From: Tubulanus polymorphus
Taxonomy: Eukaryota > Nemertea > Palaeonemertea > Tubulaniformes > Tubulanidae
Reading direction: 5' to 3'
Assembly (NCBI RefSeq): GCF_964204645.1
Contig: NC_134035.1
Coordinates: 8,122,501 to 8,186,500 of the forward strand
DNA length: 64,000 nucleotides
This document shows, piece by piece, positions 34,501 through 45,773 of the stretch (the first letter of the stretch is position 1; every line of letters begins with the position of its first letter). The notes under the pieces were generated by a model. It saw only the letters and a list, made by a program, of their open reading frames with translations, had not been told where the DNA came from and ran no database searches. The position numbers and the translations under genes were made by a program.

Positions 34501-36806
34501 CAATCACCTGTCTAACTCCCATCCGAGTACTAATCTGTACAAATTTGAACATAATAAATGAACGATTCGTAACTTTCTGCACTACTTCTATCAAAAAGAC
34601 AATAATAATTGCACTTACGTAGTGGTAGCAGTCGACAAACTAACGGCTGTTGATTTTAAAGTTGTGGCCGCCGTTGAAGCCGGCAAGTTGAATGTTAATC
34701 CAGACGTCGCCGTGGTGGTTGCAGCAGGTGTCGCAGTAGTGAGAGAAGCTGGATGAGAGAAACAGATAATCGATGCATTTTCTATCAAAAAAATCATAAT
34801 TAGTTTCGATCGAAATGGTTTTTCGAAAAAAGTTATATTGCCTGACTAAAGTGGTACTGAGTAAGAAGGAGTCATCCGTATTAATTCAACATTGTGAAGC
34901 TGAGGCCAGATCTTTTTTGGGCCAATATATTTACCTGCTGTTGTAGGTTTCAAACCGAATCCTGATGGCGCAGTGGCAGGTGCACTGCTAGCTAAAAATA
35001 AAATTCATCGTATTGCATTACAAGTCATCACTTTTTGAATTACAATAGCACCCGCTTTATAATGGACCAATGATTTTCACACGGTCTACGAGAGATCCAA
35101 ATTACATATAGGCCTATCTTACATACATGTAAAAGGGTGCAATTATAACTGGATTAGATCGAAATGTGGATTAAACTGATACGGATAAAGTGGGTTTTAC
35201 TGTACCTGCTAATGTGAATCCACCACCAGGTGCCACTACCGGTGTTGTTGTCGGTTTGGATGCAGATCCGGCTGAATAAACAATAAATATAGTAAGACGT
35301 TACGATTATAGCCTAAATAAGGAGATCGATAACATTTTGATAAATCATTCAACTCAATAACTAGAATAAATTGTAATCGCTTTGTGAAACTTGGTCTATC
35401 AAACCAGCCCCTGGGTCATGACAAATGAGGTCTTTAAGACATTAGATCAACTCTACAACGGCGATAGTCCAGACTGGTCATAAATCGAAGTCTTGATTAT
35501 GCAAGGGACAGATTTATAGATAAGTTTAAACTTAAACCAGTGAGCTAACACAAAATCAAAAAATGAGCTAGGTTTAGTTCTCAGGACAAAGTTAATATCA
35601 ATCTATAAAACTGGACCCAGCCTTTTTATCATTGCTCGTGGTTGTAATAAATGAATCCTAGTTTAATCTTTTAAACATAAGACTAGTGGCCGGTTTTATA
35701 GACTGGTATTAGCTTGACCCCCAGGTTAACTCAATTCAAAATGAATTGAGTTGGCCCCCCGGTTAAAGTAAATACCAGTCAAACGAAGTCTACCAATTGA
35801 ATAAATAACAGGGTGAATCCCTATATTAAGATCAGTTAATACCAGTCTATAAAACTGGGCCTAGGAATGTTTCGACAGTCGACAATTGAATAACGACTTA
35901 CTGAGGTTGAACGCCGTCGTCGCTCCTGCAGACGTGGTTAACAGACCGGCCAACATTCCCGGTGCCGCGGATTGCGTCGTCGGTTTCGTTAAGCCGCCCA
36001 GACTGGTACCGGTACCCTGCGGCGTCGTGCCGAACGTAATACCAGTTGCCGGCTTAGAGGTGACCGGCGCCGCCATGTTCGGAACAACCGGTGTAGCGAA
36101 CGTAAGTTTTTGCTGCGGCGGCAACGTCGCTGCAGGTGCAGCTGCGGGTGTCGTGCCGAAAGTGAAACCAGTGCTCGGTTGAGCAGCAGGTGCCGATGCT
36201 CCGAAACTAAGTCCCGCTGGTTTAGCAGCTGTCGCTGCTGCTGGTTGTTGAGGCGTCGAGGCAGCTGCCCCGAAACTAAATCCGGTACTCGGCGCCGCGG
36301 TAGAAGTGCTACCAGTCGGCGCAGGTGCCGCCGCCGCCACCGTACCAAAACTAAAACCGCCCGGTTTGGGAGCTGCTGCAGCTGTTGTGGCGCCTAGCGT
36401 GAATCCACCAGACGATGATTGGCTGAGAGGGGTAGCTGTAGCGGGATTAGCAGCAGGTGCGCCGAAAGAAAATCCAGACGTTGGCGCAGCTGTGGTCGAC
36501 TTCACTGCTGACTGGCCTCCGAATGAGAATGCACCTGTCGATCCGGCAGCTGGAGTTCCGAAGCTAAATCCTGGATTGAGATAATCAAATCGCAATTAAT
36601 CGAACAATCGTTGAATTTGAACGGAGAGAGACATGAATTAATACCCCGAGAATATTTCGATTTTGTTTCTTCCTCTTACCACCTGGTGCTGGTGCAGCCG
36701 ATGCTTGTGTAGGTGCCGCACCCGGTGTAGCTGCCGCGGGCGTACCAAATGAAAAGCCACTGGTAGCGCCACCTCCACTGGTCGATCCAAAATTAAAACC
36801 TGACAT
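31561..36806 (-). CDS. NUP62: Nucleoporin p62
   Basis: Nup62 lines the central channel of the nuclear pore with Nup58 and Nup54 and binds importins through FG repeats. Ten exons join in phase: 36680-36806, 35902-36570, 35206-35271, 34935-34991, 34619-34748, 33293-33455, 32800-32984, 32167-32278, 31745-31811 and 31561-31652, giving 555 residues (human 522). Residues 1-350 are low-complexity Ala/Thr/Pro sequence with GFSFG-type repeats. Residues 354-555 are the coiled coil, with QLEEAINKWTLELEEQE, FLQQATQVNAWDRLLIENGD, KRLDHELDFIQSQQKELE and LAENIDAQLKRM, nearly identical to known Nup62. The start MSGFNFGS matches the family N-terminus. Four small FG-encoding exons share phase-1 borders, so they can be skipped or multiplied without frame change, a likely route for FG-domain length change. 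Confidence 0.97.
34014..34380. mobile_element. TA-flanked MITE with long terminal inverted repeats
   Basis: Ends ACAGTAGACTCCTCTCAACTC and GAGTTGAGTGGAGTCTACTGT lie between TA dinucleotides inside a NUP62 intron. No transposase ORF. It is probably another Tc1/mariner-type MITE. A single related end, GGAGTCTACTGTATA, is at 18922-18936. Confidence 0.8.
35395..35605. repeat. Inverted-repeat element in NUP62 intron
   Basis: Left end TTGGTCTATCAAACCAGCCC and right end TCTATAAAACTGGACCCAGC are related in inverted orientation to the element at 35688-35862. Non-coding. Confidence 0.4.
35688..35862. mobile_element. MITE with ends GGCCGGTTTTATAGACTGG
   Basis: GGCCGGTTTTATAGACTGGT at the left and ACCAGTCTATAAAACTGGGCC at the right form terminal inverted repeats. 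A second inverted pair (CAATTCAAAATGAATTG) is in the middle. It lies in NUP62 intron 2. Confidence 0.65.
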
Positions 36807-38171
36807 AGTCGTGATGTAGTCTATTTAGGCTCAGAGCTCTTCTTCCTGTGAGGGGAGATGAATGACAATCTTGTGATTGAATTGAAATTTTGTAAATACC
36901 CTGTTGCTCCGGTTACGGAGTCCGTTAACCGAGTGAGATAGCTCCGGTTACGGAGGACAGTTAGCGCATGCACAATACAGTAAAATTCTGACTTGTAATA
37001 TTGGGATTCGAAACTAAACCAAAAAGTAGTAGCGCTTTACCCATTGTGCCACAGCTAACGACAGGAGTTTGGGTGAGTTGATTTATATACAGCCTCACCT
37101 TACCCTAAACCCTATTCCTTCATGCATGCGCGTACGTAGATAGAGTGGAGATTCCCCCGTAACCGGAGCCCGTTTGATAATAAATAGGCCTTTGCCTAAG
37201 GCTGCAAAATAAATTAAACTTTCATTGAGCCTACTTCCTACTACTGCTCTTATTTTAAATTTAAGGCCTACAATATAGAGAATAAAAGTGCAGGTAACTG
37301 AAGGTAAAAGTGCAGATCCGCACCTCACAGCGTAAATGGTTCAATCAATTACATTAAATATCATTGTTTCAAGTCAAAATGTCATCAGCAATTCAGTAAA
37401 TAGCGATTGCCATTGGTTAAGTTTTAAGATATGTTCACTAGAAAGATTTTCGCCTAGATTCTGTCATACAGTAGATTGCGTCAATCAACGAGACTGAGAC
37501 TGAGAGTGCAGAGATCTGCACTTTTACCGAGAATTCCTGGTAGTAGGTTTAGGAGGTGTTTTAGAGTATCATCGAAATCTGGGTGCTCTCATAGTCTTAC
37601 TACTTACGCGATCAACATATAGTGGTACAATATCTCATTTATTCACTTACCGTTAAGAACGCTACGACTTTTTGATATAAATCAATAAAGGAGCGCGGAT
37701 TATTAAATTGAATTGATTTTGACGTGCAGAACATGGCGCCACAGGTCGCGGGTATGTTACCTCTATTACTTGCGACCTGACACGCCATATGTAAAACTGA
37801 AAATACAAATCGATTGCCATGCTTTAGCTCGGTTTGAGTTAAAATTTCTTTATTTCCATAAATAAAAAATGGGACAAAAATTCAGTGTATTTTTTTACTA
37901 GCGTGGCATGTGATACATTTGATGGTGGGAATGGCGATCAAATCGATTAATCGTATATTGGGTTTGATTACCTACTAGTCACGCCGAGAGAAAGGGTACC
38001 GGTAGCTCCGAGAATATCCAAATCAGGACATCCATATCGCGGCAGCAAATTGTGCTCTCATTCGTCCGGGAATATCCGTCTCGGCGCGGTTAAAACGCCG
38101 CTTTATCAACATATACATCTACGTCAGTCTACATGGGATACTGCATCTGAACCGCGATCGCGCGTATAACG
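36807..38171. other. NUP62 upstream region and intergenic sequence
   Basis: No gene was recognised apart from a tRNA-like repeat at 36905-37170. The NUP62 promoter must lie in the first part. The stretch 37980-38170 contains CG-rich segments. Confidence 0.4.
36905..37170 (-). mobile_element. tRNA-derived element bounded by inverted CTCCGGTTACGG arms
   Basis: On the minus strand, 37062-36995 reads as a tRNA-like head: A-box-like TGGCACAATGGG and a B box GTTTCGAATCCCA about 30 bases apart. Arms GCTCCGGTTACGGAG (36906-36920) and CCCCCGTAACCGGAGC (37154-37169) flank it. It is probably a SINE inside, or forming part of, an inverted-repeat element. Confidence 0.55.
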
Positions 38172-38366
38172 ATGCATGGGGAAGGTGGTGCGGTGGGGCA
38201 TGGCAGCAGAACACTATGGATCATCTCGATCCTGGGACTGCTGTTGTTCCAGTCCACAATTGTTCTCGGGAAGAAGGAGTTTCGGAACTCCTCGGTCGAT
38301 GTCCTAAACTGTAGCAGTTTACAATCGTTCCGCCGTCTAGTTTTCCCGGATCCTTGTTCGATATAG
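38172..38366 (+). other. Possible signal-peptide exon, gene unknown
   Basis: A 64-codon ORF starts with a typical signal or anchor segment: a polar start, then LWIISILGLLLFQSTIVLG. There is no recognised downstream exon, and a retrotransposon fragment follows at once. It may be the first exon of an unseen + strand gene or a chance ORF. Confidence 0.25.
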
Positions 38367-38374
38367 TTTTCCTT

Positions 38375-38965
38375 GTGGATTGCAGGGACGTGTTATGTTT
38401 ACTATTCTGGCCATGAGCGCGCTATGCGATTTTCTTGGTGGCGGGAGGCTAGGCTTGGCCATGTCAGCTCATCCAGCATTGTCGTAACGCTACTGGTACG
38501 CTAGTTTCCGGTCACGAATCTCGCAGCTCTCCGCTGCACTTTCTCTAGATGTTCAATGGTCTTTCGGTGGTACGGGTCCCAGACTGTCTGCATACGACAG
38601 CTTTGATCGACCCAGTGACATGTAAGCTACCTCCTTTAGTAGTTTCGGGGCGTACCGAAGGTAACGCATTACAATACCCAGAGTCCTGCTAGCAGAGGCA
38701 ACGGTTGAATTTATATGGGTATCCCATTTCATGTCGTTTGACAGCGTGATACCAAGATAGGGTGTTGAGGTGACAGTCTTCAGAATGTGGCTTCCTATCG
38801 TGTATATATACGGTCTACCTGCCGATTGACGAGTGATCGGTAGGATACGTAACACTTGGCCGCATTAAAACACATGCCCCAGGTGTCCGCCCATGCCCGC
38901 AATGAGTCAAGGTCCTGTTGTAGGTGTGCTGGTCCTTGGTGGAGTTTATCTCTCTATATAACAGG
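38375..38965 (-). mobile_element. Non-LTR retrotransposon (CR1/Jockey-type) RT fragment
   Basis: Minus-strand reading gives the thumb and post-RT region of a non-LTR polymerase: LQQDLDSLRAWADTW, then YLGITLSNDMKWDTHIN, ASRTLGIVMRYLRYAP, and EHLEKVQRRAARFVTG. The frame shifts near 38860 and an in-frame TAG follows VTGN, so it is a dead fragment. Reverse transcriptase core motifs and the 3' end are missing. Confidence 0.85.
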
Positions 38966-41257
38966 CAGGTAAACATGACTGCAGTGAACTGATGTAAATC
39001 TCAGTGTAAAGTTAACGAATAAAACGCACAGTTACTTCTGTAAGAACGGTTTGTTGCCTTACAGTCTCGAGGTTCAAACTAAACCTCATCACCAGAGGAA
39101 CAAAAAATACTATTTTTTTCGTATTTTTTATTCTTTTTGTATTTTGTATTTGTATTTTGTATTTTTTTTTACTCTGATGATGAGGTATTCCTCCGTGAAT
39201 GAAGGCAATGTCCGGTTTAGCACAAAATATCTGAGACTATAAATGAGACTATTTCCAGAGTCAAACCGTTGGTTTTCTGGAAGACCGTCGAATATGCAAT
39301 TGCGTTGAGGGAGAATGAATTTGAAATTTGGAATTTGTTGCCCTTGTTTCGGATAAATATATATATTGTAGCATTGTAGTAAAGATTGACTGTTTATTTC
39401 CTGACGCTCATTGTGGCCTATAGGCCTACACGAGAATGGAGATCAGATGAAATGAAGTCCTGTCATTCAACCAAACGGATATTCAATTAATTTCATTAAT
39501 AAAGAAGCAAACAAAACTAAAGAAATAAAATCGTTTCTTTGACTGAATTTGAACTTGGACCCTGAATGCTTTGTTTTGCACACACTCAGCTGCTAACAAA
39601 ATAAACAACGGTTTGTTTTGGCTATTGCGCATGCAGTGACGTCATTGTAGTGTATAATACTAATTCTTGTGGTTTTTATTGGAGGTTGGAAAATAAATGC
39701 GCTTACACTCTACAAATATGTTTTACACTCTATCAAGCATCAGAATTTGATAAAGTAACTTCCCTATATTAATTGTGACTTTTATAATTACGGGAACTTT
39801 GTACCAGGTTTTGGAACTTAAGATTTCGATTGTTATAATATATTATAAAAAGATGTATAGTGCAACCCACTGGAGGTTTCAATTTAGGCCTAGAATAATT
39901 TTTTGAGTTTTTCTTTATTTTCTACTTGATTTAAATTCGATTGCCTGGCAGGTTTAGAATTTTTAATGCTGCGTTAACTCTCAGATCCGTAAATCACGGT
40001 ATTTGACCATATTGGGCCATTAGAAAGACGGGAAATTATCGAAGGCTTCGATTCCGACATTCCATGTCAAAATGAGTTCCCGGAACTCACTGTTGCTGGG
40101 TTTTTGGAAACGCTTGCCATCGAGGATGGGAATTTGATTATTCTGGTGTCCGTTTTGTGCAAATCAATGACATAATAACACGACATCGCCAAGCCGGCTT
40201 GAAAATGAGGTTAAGTGGTTCCCGCGGCTTCAATTCAAAGAAAACAGGTTTTCACCTACTTCAAATTTAAGCCGAAAACAGGGAAATTAACTGTATTTTC
40301 CTTATTTGTCGCATACACCCTTAAAACTATATTGATTGATTAATTAGTCTCTAATTAAGTAATTAGTGGTCTCATCCATACCAAATTTGCACAATTGAAA
40401 CTTGAAAGGACGTTGATTTTGATGGAATATTCGAAAAAATTGCATATTCGATGGTTCGTCAGAAAGCCAGCGAATTGATTCAACCGACTGAAAAACGTAC
40501 GTACCTTATCTCGTATTGCAGACGAGATTTGCAAGAAATGAATTTAGTTACAGTATGAATACGATTTTATAGATTTTCAACTGTTCTAATCAAACGATGA
40601 TTTTAATTCTTTAAAATTTTGAAAATTTCCATGAAAATAGCGTGTGCGTTTGCAGAAAATCGACGGCCAACCACTCGTGCGCGTTTGCGCCGACCCAACC
40701 GGTGGCCACGCGCGTATCTAAGAAGATATTTTTACGAATCCAGTATCAACGAAATCCTCAGATAAAACTTAATCTTCAGTGAAAAATTTTAAATTGTATC
40801 TCAAAAAATGAAAAAGTTACAGCCAACGACACCAAATTACCAATTTTTTAGGCGCCTTCCTAAAAGTGACGTATCTTTATTAAAATGTAACTGTGTTCGA
40901 TTGTTGCAGCCAAGGACAATGAGTAAAGATCATCAGAAAATAGAAATTGTCGCTTTTCTAACGAATAATAAGTTCAAATTTTGTGCCAGAGGTTTTAGTT
41001 TAAAAAATTGTTAAAATCTGTCCAACAATGCGGGACCCGTGGGACCGCCTCAAAATGGCGCCTGGTAACTGGAAACTTCCCTATTTTGTTCATTTTCATT
41101 GTGTCTTGTCTTGTAAAGTGCTTTAAGACTATGTTAGGCATAAGCCGTATTTACTATATATTTGTTAAGCTTCTTATAGTCTTAGTATTATAGTCATGGA
41201 GATGGTCAAACAGATTATGCGCGATTAGCATGATCAGGCAGTCGTTGACCAACTCCA
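38966..41257. other. Intergenic region
   Basis: No gene was recognised. A T-rich stretch with TATTTTGTATTTGTATTTTG is near 39135-39165. Short ORFs between 40.8 and 41.2 kb have no family resemblance. The bases just before 41258 contain an inverted repeat (TAGTCATGGAGATGGTCAA / TTGACCAACTCCATGACTA), which may be part of the retrotransposon's LTR. Confidence 0.4.
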
Positions 41258-41464
41258 TGACTACACAGTATTTGTTTATACTTTCATTGAACTGTATAAA
41301 ATGGATTTGTAATATGTTTTCGGGGTCACTCTCGATCTGACTCTCGATTCGACACTTTCACTATCGTCAATAAACTGGAATCATCATCATATTCGTAAAC
41401 TAACGTGTCTCTTTGCGGATTGATCTTGGTTGTTTGGAGGATTCAGGAATCTTAAAGTTTTACA
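41258..41464 (+). repeat. 5' LTR of Ty3-type element
   Basis: 207 bp that match 45774-45980 with two differences seen by eye. It contains TATAAAA near 41293 and AATAAA near 41371, and ends TTTTACA. A TGGTGGAGAACCC primer-site-like sequence follows at 41466. No target duplication was found, so the true left border may lie further upstream. Confidence 0.85.
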
Positions 41465-41732
41465 CTGGTGGAGAACCCTACTTCGCAAAGGTACGACAAT
41501 AAGTTTCATCTCTATTTTCATTCGGGTTTATTCCATAAGTTAAGTCGAAGCTGACCCAGCCAAGTGCTGTAAAAATTGTTGATAATTTTCTTTTGCGGGT
41601 TCTTATCTTGCATTTTCTTTTGCTATTTTGCTGTTTTCAACCTTGTTTTGTTATTTCATTTATTGCTTTGCTCTACCATTTCCCCGTTGCATTATATTTT
41701 CCCCGTTGCATTTTATTGTCATTTAATACATT

Positions 41733-43406
41733 ATGAGTACCCAAGCCAAATCTTGTAAATCATCTACCACTAATGCTACTGCAAAAACCAGGTCTGGGTT
41801 TCAACTGCCTGAGCGTAGAACTACTCGGTCTAGCGATCAGCCACCGACCCCAGTGGATTTAACACCATCTAGGCCGCAATTCGATACGCCGATTGGTACA
41901 TCGCAACAGTTGGAAACTCCTCCAACAGTTTCGCGTGCACTTCCTATGGACAGTACCCTAGAGAATCAGGAAGACAACGATTATGTTGCAATTGTTCCTG
42001 AAAGCAATGACGACCGTTCTGAAATTAATGCTGCGTTAAACGTTGAACTGATTAATACTATTTCCGATTTTCAAAATTCTATGGAATCAAAATTTCAGGA
42101 CGTTCTTAATTCTATTGAATGTCATTCAAAAGACATCAGTAACATCTATGACCAACTACATGAATTTAATCAGTTTAGGCTTGCCACCGAAAGTACACTG
42201 TCGAAATTATCTACGCATAACGAAACCATGAACGTGATATCAGAACAGTTAAAGTCCTTAGGACAAGAAATGGCTTTGATTAAATCTGTAGTTTTTCAAA
42301 ATTCACCATCGCAGGCCCCTTTGCATATATCTTCTGACGCTCGTCTTACGGACCCCGTTGCCGAAAATCGAGCCTCTGATAATGTCACCGATACCCATAG
42401 TTCGTCTCATTTTCATTCACCATCTCATTCACTTAGATATCCTGAAGCACCACATCAATCTTTTAATGCACTCGCACATCCACCCCGTTCACAGACACCT
42501 CAGTCGCAAGTAAGTCAAGCAAGCGAATTTGAGCGGGCTGTGCGCCAAATGGCGTTTAGTAACGTAGTTTCCGAAGTTCCAACATTTGAGGGGGATACCA
42601 AATTATCAGTTAAGAAATTTTTCATGTATTGGGAAGACCACTGCGAGAATTTTGGTGTTCCAATTCAAGAGCGTCTGACACTGTTGTCAAGTCGCCTTAA
42701 AGGAGAAGCGAAAAGTTTTTATTTTAAATTGAAAGATTCGGAGACAATCAAGGGTCAGTGGACTTACCAAAACGTGAAAACAAGATTTCTCACTCATTTC
42801 CATGATGAGCGTGACGATTGTTTGTCGGGGGTTGATGTCCTAAAAAGAACGCAAAAGCCGGGAGAATCCGTCGATTCTTACCTAAAAGATTTGAAACGGT
42901 TGGCCCAAGATGCAAATTTTCCGGACCATGTAATCCGTGTTAGTTTTATAAACGGTCTTGAGAGTTGCATACAGGAGCACGTTATGGCTGCAAACCCAAA
43001 AACTCTTTCAGAAGCTATACGGTTAGCTCGAAATAAAGACAAAAGTCTTATACATCAGGCAGAAAGCGAACGCTCTTGGTCTTCGCACCAACATCCACCA
43101 ATTGCTGTTGTTTCAAAACGAAATGCACCACTAACAATTCCCAACAACAACAGTAACAACACTAACACTTCTACGGAAAATCAGCAGATAATCGAGTTAC
43201 TTAAATCAGTAACATCAAAACTCGATAACATACAAACTAACAAATCCGGTGTCAAATGTTACAATTGCCAAAAGTATGGTCATAATCAATCAAAATGCAC
43301 TAATGAACCATATTGTAATCACTGTCGTTCTCGGGGACACCGCTGGGATAAATGCACCGTAAGGCCTCGTGTAAATAGTCAAAACACTCAAGATTCGGAA
43401 AACTAA
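41733..43406 (+). CDS. gag: Gag polyprotein of Ty3-type element
   Basis: 557 residues, one open frame. An N-terminal Ser/Thr/Pro-rich region with a short coiled coil precedes a capsid-like retrotransposon gag domain (about 280-450; FEGDTKLSVKKFFMYWEDH, SVDSYLKDLKRLAQDANFP). Two CCHC zinc knuckles follow at 509-522 and 528-541 (C-x2-C-x4-H-x4-C each). Gag forms the particle and packages the RNA. The start is the first ATG after the leader. The frame is intact, which fits the young LTRs. The pol frame, -1 relative to gag, is open from 43379 and so overlaps gag by about 28 bases. Confidence 0.92.
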   Translation: MSTQAKSCKSSTTNATAKTRSGFQLPERRTTRSSDQPPTPVDLTPSRPQFDTPIGTSQQLETPPTVSRALPMDSTLENQEDNDYVAIVPESNDDRSEINAALNVELINTISDFQNSMESKFQDVLNSIECHSKDISNIYDQLHEFNQFRLATESTLSKLSTHNETMNVISEQLKSLGQEMALIKSVVFQNSPSQAPLHISSDARLTDPVAENRASDNVTDTHSSSHFHSPSHSLRYPEAPHQSFNALAHPPRSQTPQSQVSQASEFERAVRQMAFSNVVSEVPTFEGDTKLSVKKFFMYWEDHCENFGVPIQERLTLLSSRLKGEAKSFYFKLKDSETIKGQWTYQNVKTRFLTHFHDERDDCLSGVDVLKRTQKPGESVDSYLKDLKRLAQDANFPDHVIRVSFINGLESCIQEHVMAANPKTLSEAIRLARNKDKSLIHQAESERSWSSHQHPPIAVVSKRNAPLTIPNNNSNNTNTSTENQQIIELLKSVTSKLDNIQTNKSGVKCYNCQKYGHNQSKCTNEPYCNHCRSRGHRWDKCTVRPRVNSQNTQDSEN

Positions 43407-45025
43407 AGCTCGCTCAGAAACACGTGTCGCTTTCTGGGTTTAACAATCTAACTAATAATGATCAAAAAATGACACATGAAACTAATGTTAATGCTAATTG
43501 TTTTTCGTCTGACTCTACTATTACCAATGATAGTTTTCTTAATGATGTTTTGAGTGGTCAGTCGCAAACTGTCTCACAGGAATCTGGCCATGTCGTGTTT
43601 TTGTCATCGAACGATGATTTTGTAAAACGAACTTCTGAGGGTGTTATTGCTTCTAATGGTAGTTTTTCTAATAGTTTTACCGAAGAATGTAGTTTTAATG
43701 TTTTACCGTCAGATTCCAGTGTTACAGGAAAGACAGACCCATTGATTAAAGCTGATGTTTGTTTGCCTCATCAAATTGTGAAAAGTAGAGTCAGTCGGAA
43801 AGATACTATGCACCATAAATCCACCCACGAGCGTTGTCACAGCAATAAAAATTATCTAGGCCGCTGTCACAACAAATTGCCAACCCAACAGCCGACGGAG
43901 ACCGACAATAAGTCTAATTCTGAACTTCATCCTCCGTCGAGTCAATTTCCAATAGTTCTTGCTTCGATAGGTAACATGGTTTATTCGAAGGTCAATGGTT
44001 CTCAGGTTGGTACTCTTATTGACAGTGGTGCTGCTATTTCGGTTATCAATAAGCGATTTTTGGATCATAACCCAGGTCTTCAGGCACTTCCTATCCAAAG
44101 CAGTGACTACGCCTATGCAAATACAGCAAACGGCGGTAAATTATCTATTTTAGGTCGCATTAATTTACCTATCTTGATTGGAGAAGTCAGTGTGTCTCAT
44201 CCGGTTTACATTGCTGATCCGTTGGAGTATGAACTCATTCTCGGTATAGATTTTATGATGCTGAATGGTGCTATTCTCGATTATAGTCAGGGTACTTTAT
44301 GCATTCAAGGTAGCAAGCCTATCAAACTCCGGCGACAGGTACCATTGAATGGAGCAAAAGCCGTCTGCACAGTAAACAATATTAGCATTCCTCCTATGTC
44401 CCAACAACTAATTTATGCAAACGTGCACGGAAAAATAAAGAACGGTACTACAGCCCTCATTGAACCATCTCCTGTGTTACCTCTACACACAGATGGCCTC
44501 ATTGCAGGGAGAGCAGTAGTCACTGTCACTGATGGCAAGGTACCTGTCCCAGTTATCAATGTTTCCTCTGTTACTAAGTCCTCGTCTACAGAAATGGCAG
44601 TTGCACACATTCATACCATCTCACATCTTGGTAGTATCTCAGCGCTTTCCGGAGGTAAACGTTTTCCTCAACAGAAACCTATAACCCCAACTCCGCTTAT
44701 TACCACACAACCAACACCTATCTCTGATACTATAGATTCTAACCAAGCTCTAGACGATAATCAAAAGTACCAACTACAAAATCTTTTACACCGATACTCG
44801 GATATATTCGCTAGCAAAAACTCGGATTTAGGCAAAACCTCGATAGTCAAACATGAAATTCATGTTAACAACCATCCACCAATTAAGCACAGCCCTTATC
44901 GTAAATCGCCTCCAATGAGGAAAATTGAGCAGGAATTAGTATCAGAGATGTTGGAAGCAAATATTATCAGGCCTAGCAATAGGCAACACTGGAACCAGAT
45001 CAGTTTCTCGTGGAGAAAATACTAG
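43379..45025 (+). pseudogene. pol: Pol fragment: protease and first residues of RT
   Basis: The frame is open from 43379, in -1 to gag. The retropepsin motif LIDSGAAISVI (DSGA at 44021-44032) and the flap partner ILGIDFMMLNGAILD are intact. The ORF then reaches the start of RT (EMLEANIIRPSN near 44950) and is cut off: after about 44985 it runs out of frame into sequence from the end of integrase and stops at 45025. RT catalytic motifs, RNase H and the integrase DDE core are absent. Protease may still be made by frameshifting. Confidence 0.85.
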
Positions 45026-45182
45026 CAAAAAGGAGTTATGCCAAGAAAACATACTATCTGATTCGCTGGCTGGGCTTTCCTCCGTCAGAAGATAGTTGGG
45101 AACCAGAAGAAAACATCGATGACCCCAACCTCATCAGGCAATTTAATGCTACTCACAATCCGCGGGCTCGATATATTCATTA
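44990..45182 (+). pseudogene. Integrase C-terminal chromodomain remnant
   Basis: In a different frame from the pol fragment, this segment encodes FLVEKILAKR, YLIRWLGFPPSEDSWEPEEN and a tail ending in TAG. This is a canonical chromodomain as found at the C-terminus of chromovirus integrases, where it guides insertion into chromatin. It is joined to the RT start by a deletion that leaves no common frame, so it is not translated from pol as it stands. Confidence 0.85.
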
Positions 45183-45751
45183 GCTCTTTGTTTCGATATA
45201 CTGTTCCGTTGTTTTTCATACAGTTGAATTACACAACAACGCCCAGCTCGGACAAATCTACTCACGATCTGTTAATAGAGATAATTAAGACCGATCATTT
45301 CATCCTTGCATTTTCAATTGTATTATTTTTATTCGTAATAAGAACTGTTGCTTGCGACATAGCAAAATGTGTCGTGACGGTAAAAAGGCTTTGCAAAATC
45401 AAATTATTCGCGCATGGTACCGAGATAGTCTTACGAGCATCAAATATGGACCAACAAGTGCATGTGAAATTACAAACCTTGCCTGGTTGTGTCCATAGTT
45501 ATAAGTTAGTCGGAGAAACTGCGCCAATCGAAATAAGTAATGTCGTCTATTGCCCACGTCCGAAGATCGATTGTAACTGGGGAAGTCTACGCGTCGTTCA
45601 CGTGGAATCGGATCTAGAAATGGAGCTCCCACGACAAATACCCGTTTCCTGGATACAAGCGCTATCGTTTCGGTCCTTGACGGCCACACCAAGAATGGAC
45701 GTTCAATTAGACATACGCGACATTAATACACGAGATATACAAGTGGTGTGA
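45149..45751 (+). CDS. Unidentified ORF between pol remnant and 3' LTR
   Basis: About 200 codons are open, beginning inside the chromodomain tail in another frame (ATG at 45149) and ending 22 bases before the 3' LTR. One hydrophobic helix (HFILAFSIVLFLFVIRTV) is followed by about 130 residues of mixed polar, likely beta-rich sequence with three or four Cys, but no glycoprotein or other family is recognised. The first ATG in the part that is not chromodomain is at 45447. Position resembles the third ORF of some LTR elements, or captured host DNA. Whether it is expressed is unknown. Confidence 0.35.
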   Translation, partial: LLTIRGLDIFISSLFRYTVPLFFIQLNYTTTPSSDKSTHDLLIEIIKTDHFILAFSIVLFLFVIRTVACDIAKCVVTVKRLCKIKLFAHGTEIVLRASNMDQQVHVKLQTLPGCVHSYKLVGETAPIEISNVVYCPRPKIDCNWGSLRVVHVESDLEMELPRQIPVSWIQALSFRSLTATPRMDVQLDIRDINTRDIQVV

Positions 45752-45773
45752 CCGCGGTTTCAGTTATTTTTAA

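Noticed and set aside
35886-36584. Long + strand ORFs opposite NUP62
   Set aside because: They are mirror frames of the low-complexity FG exon and have no independent signals.
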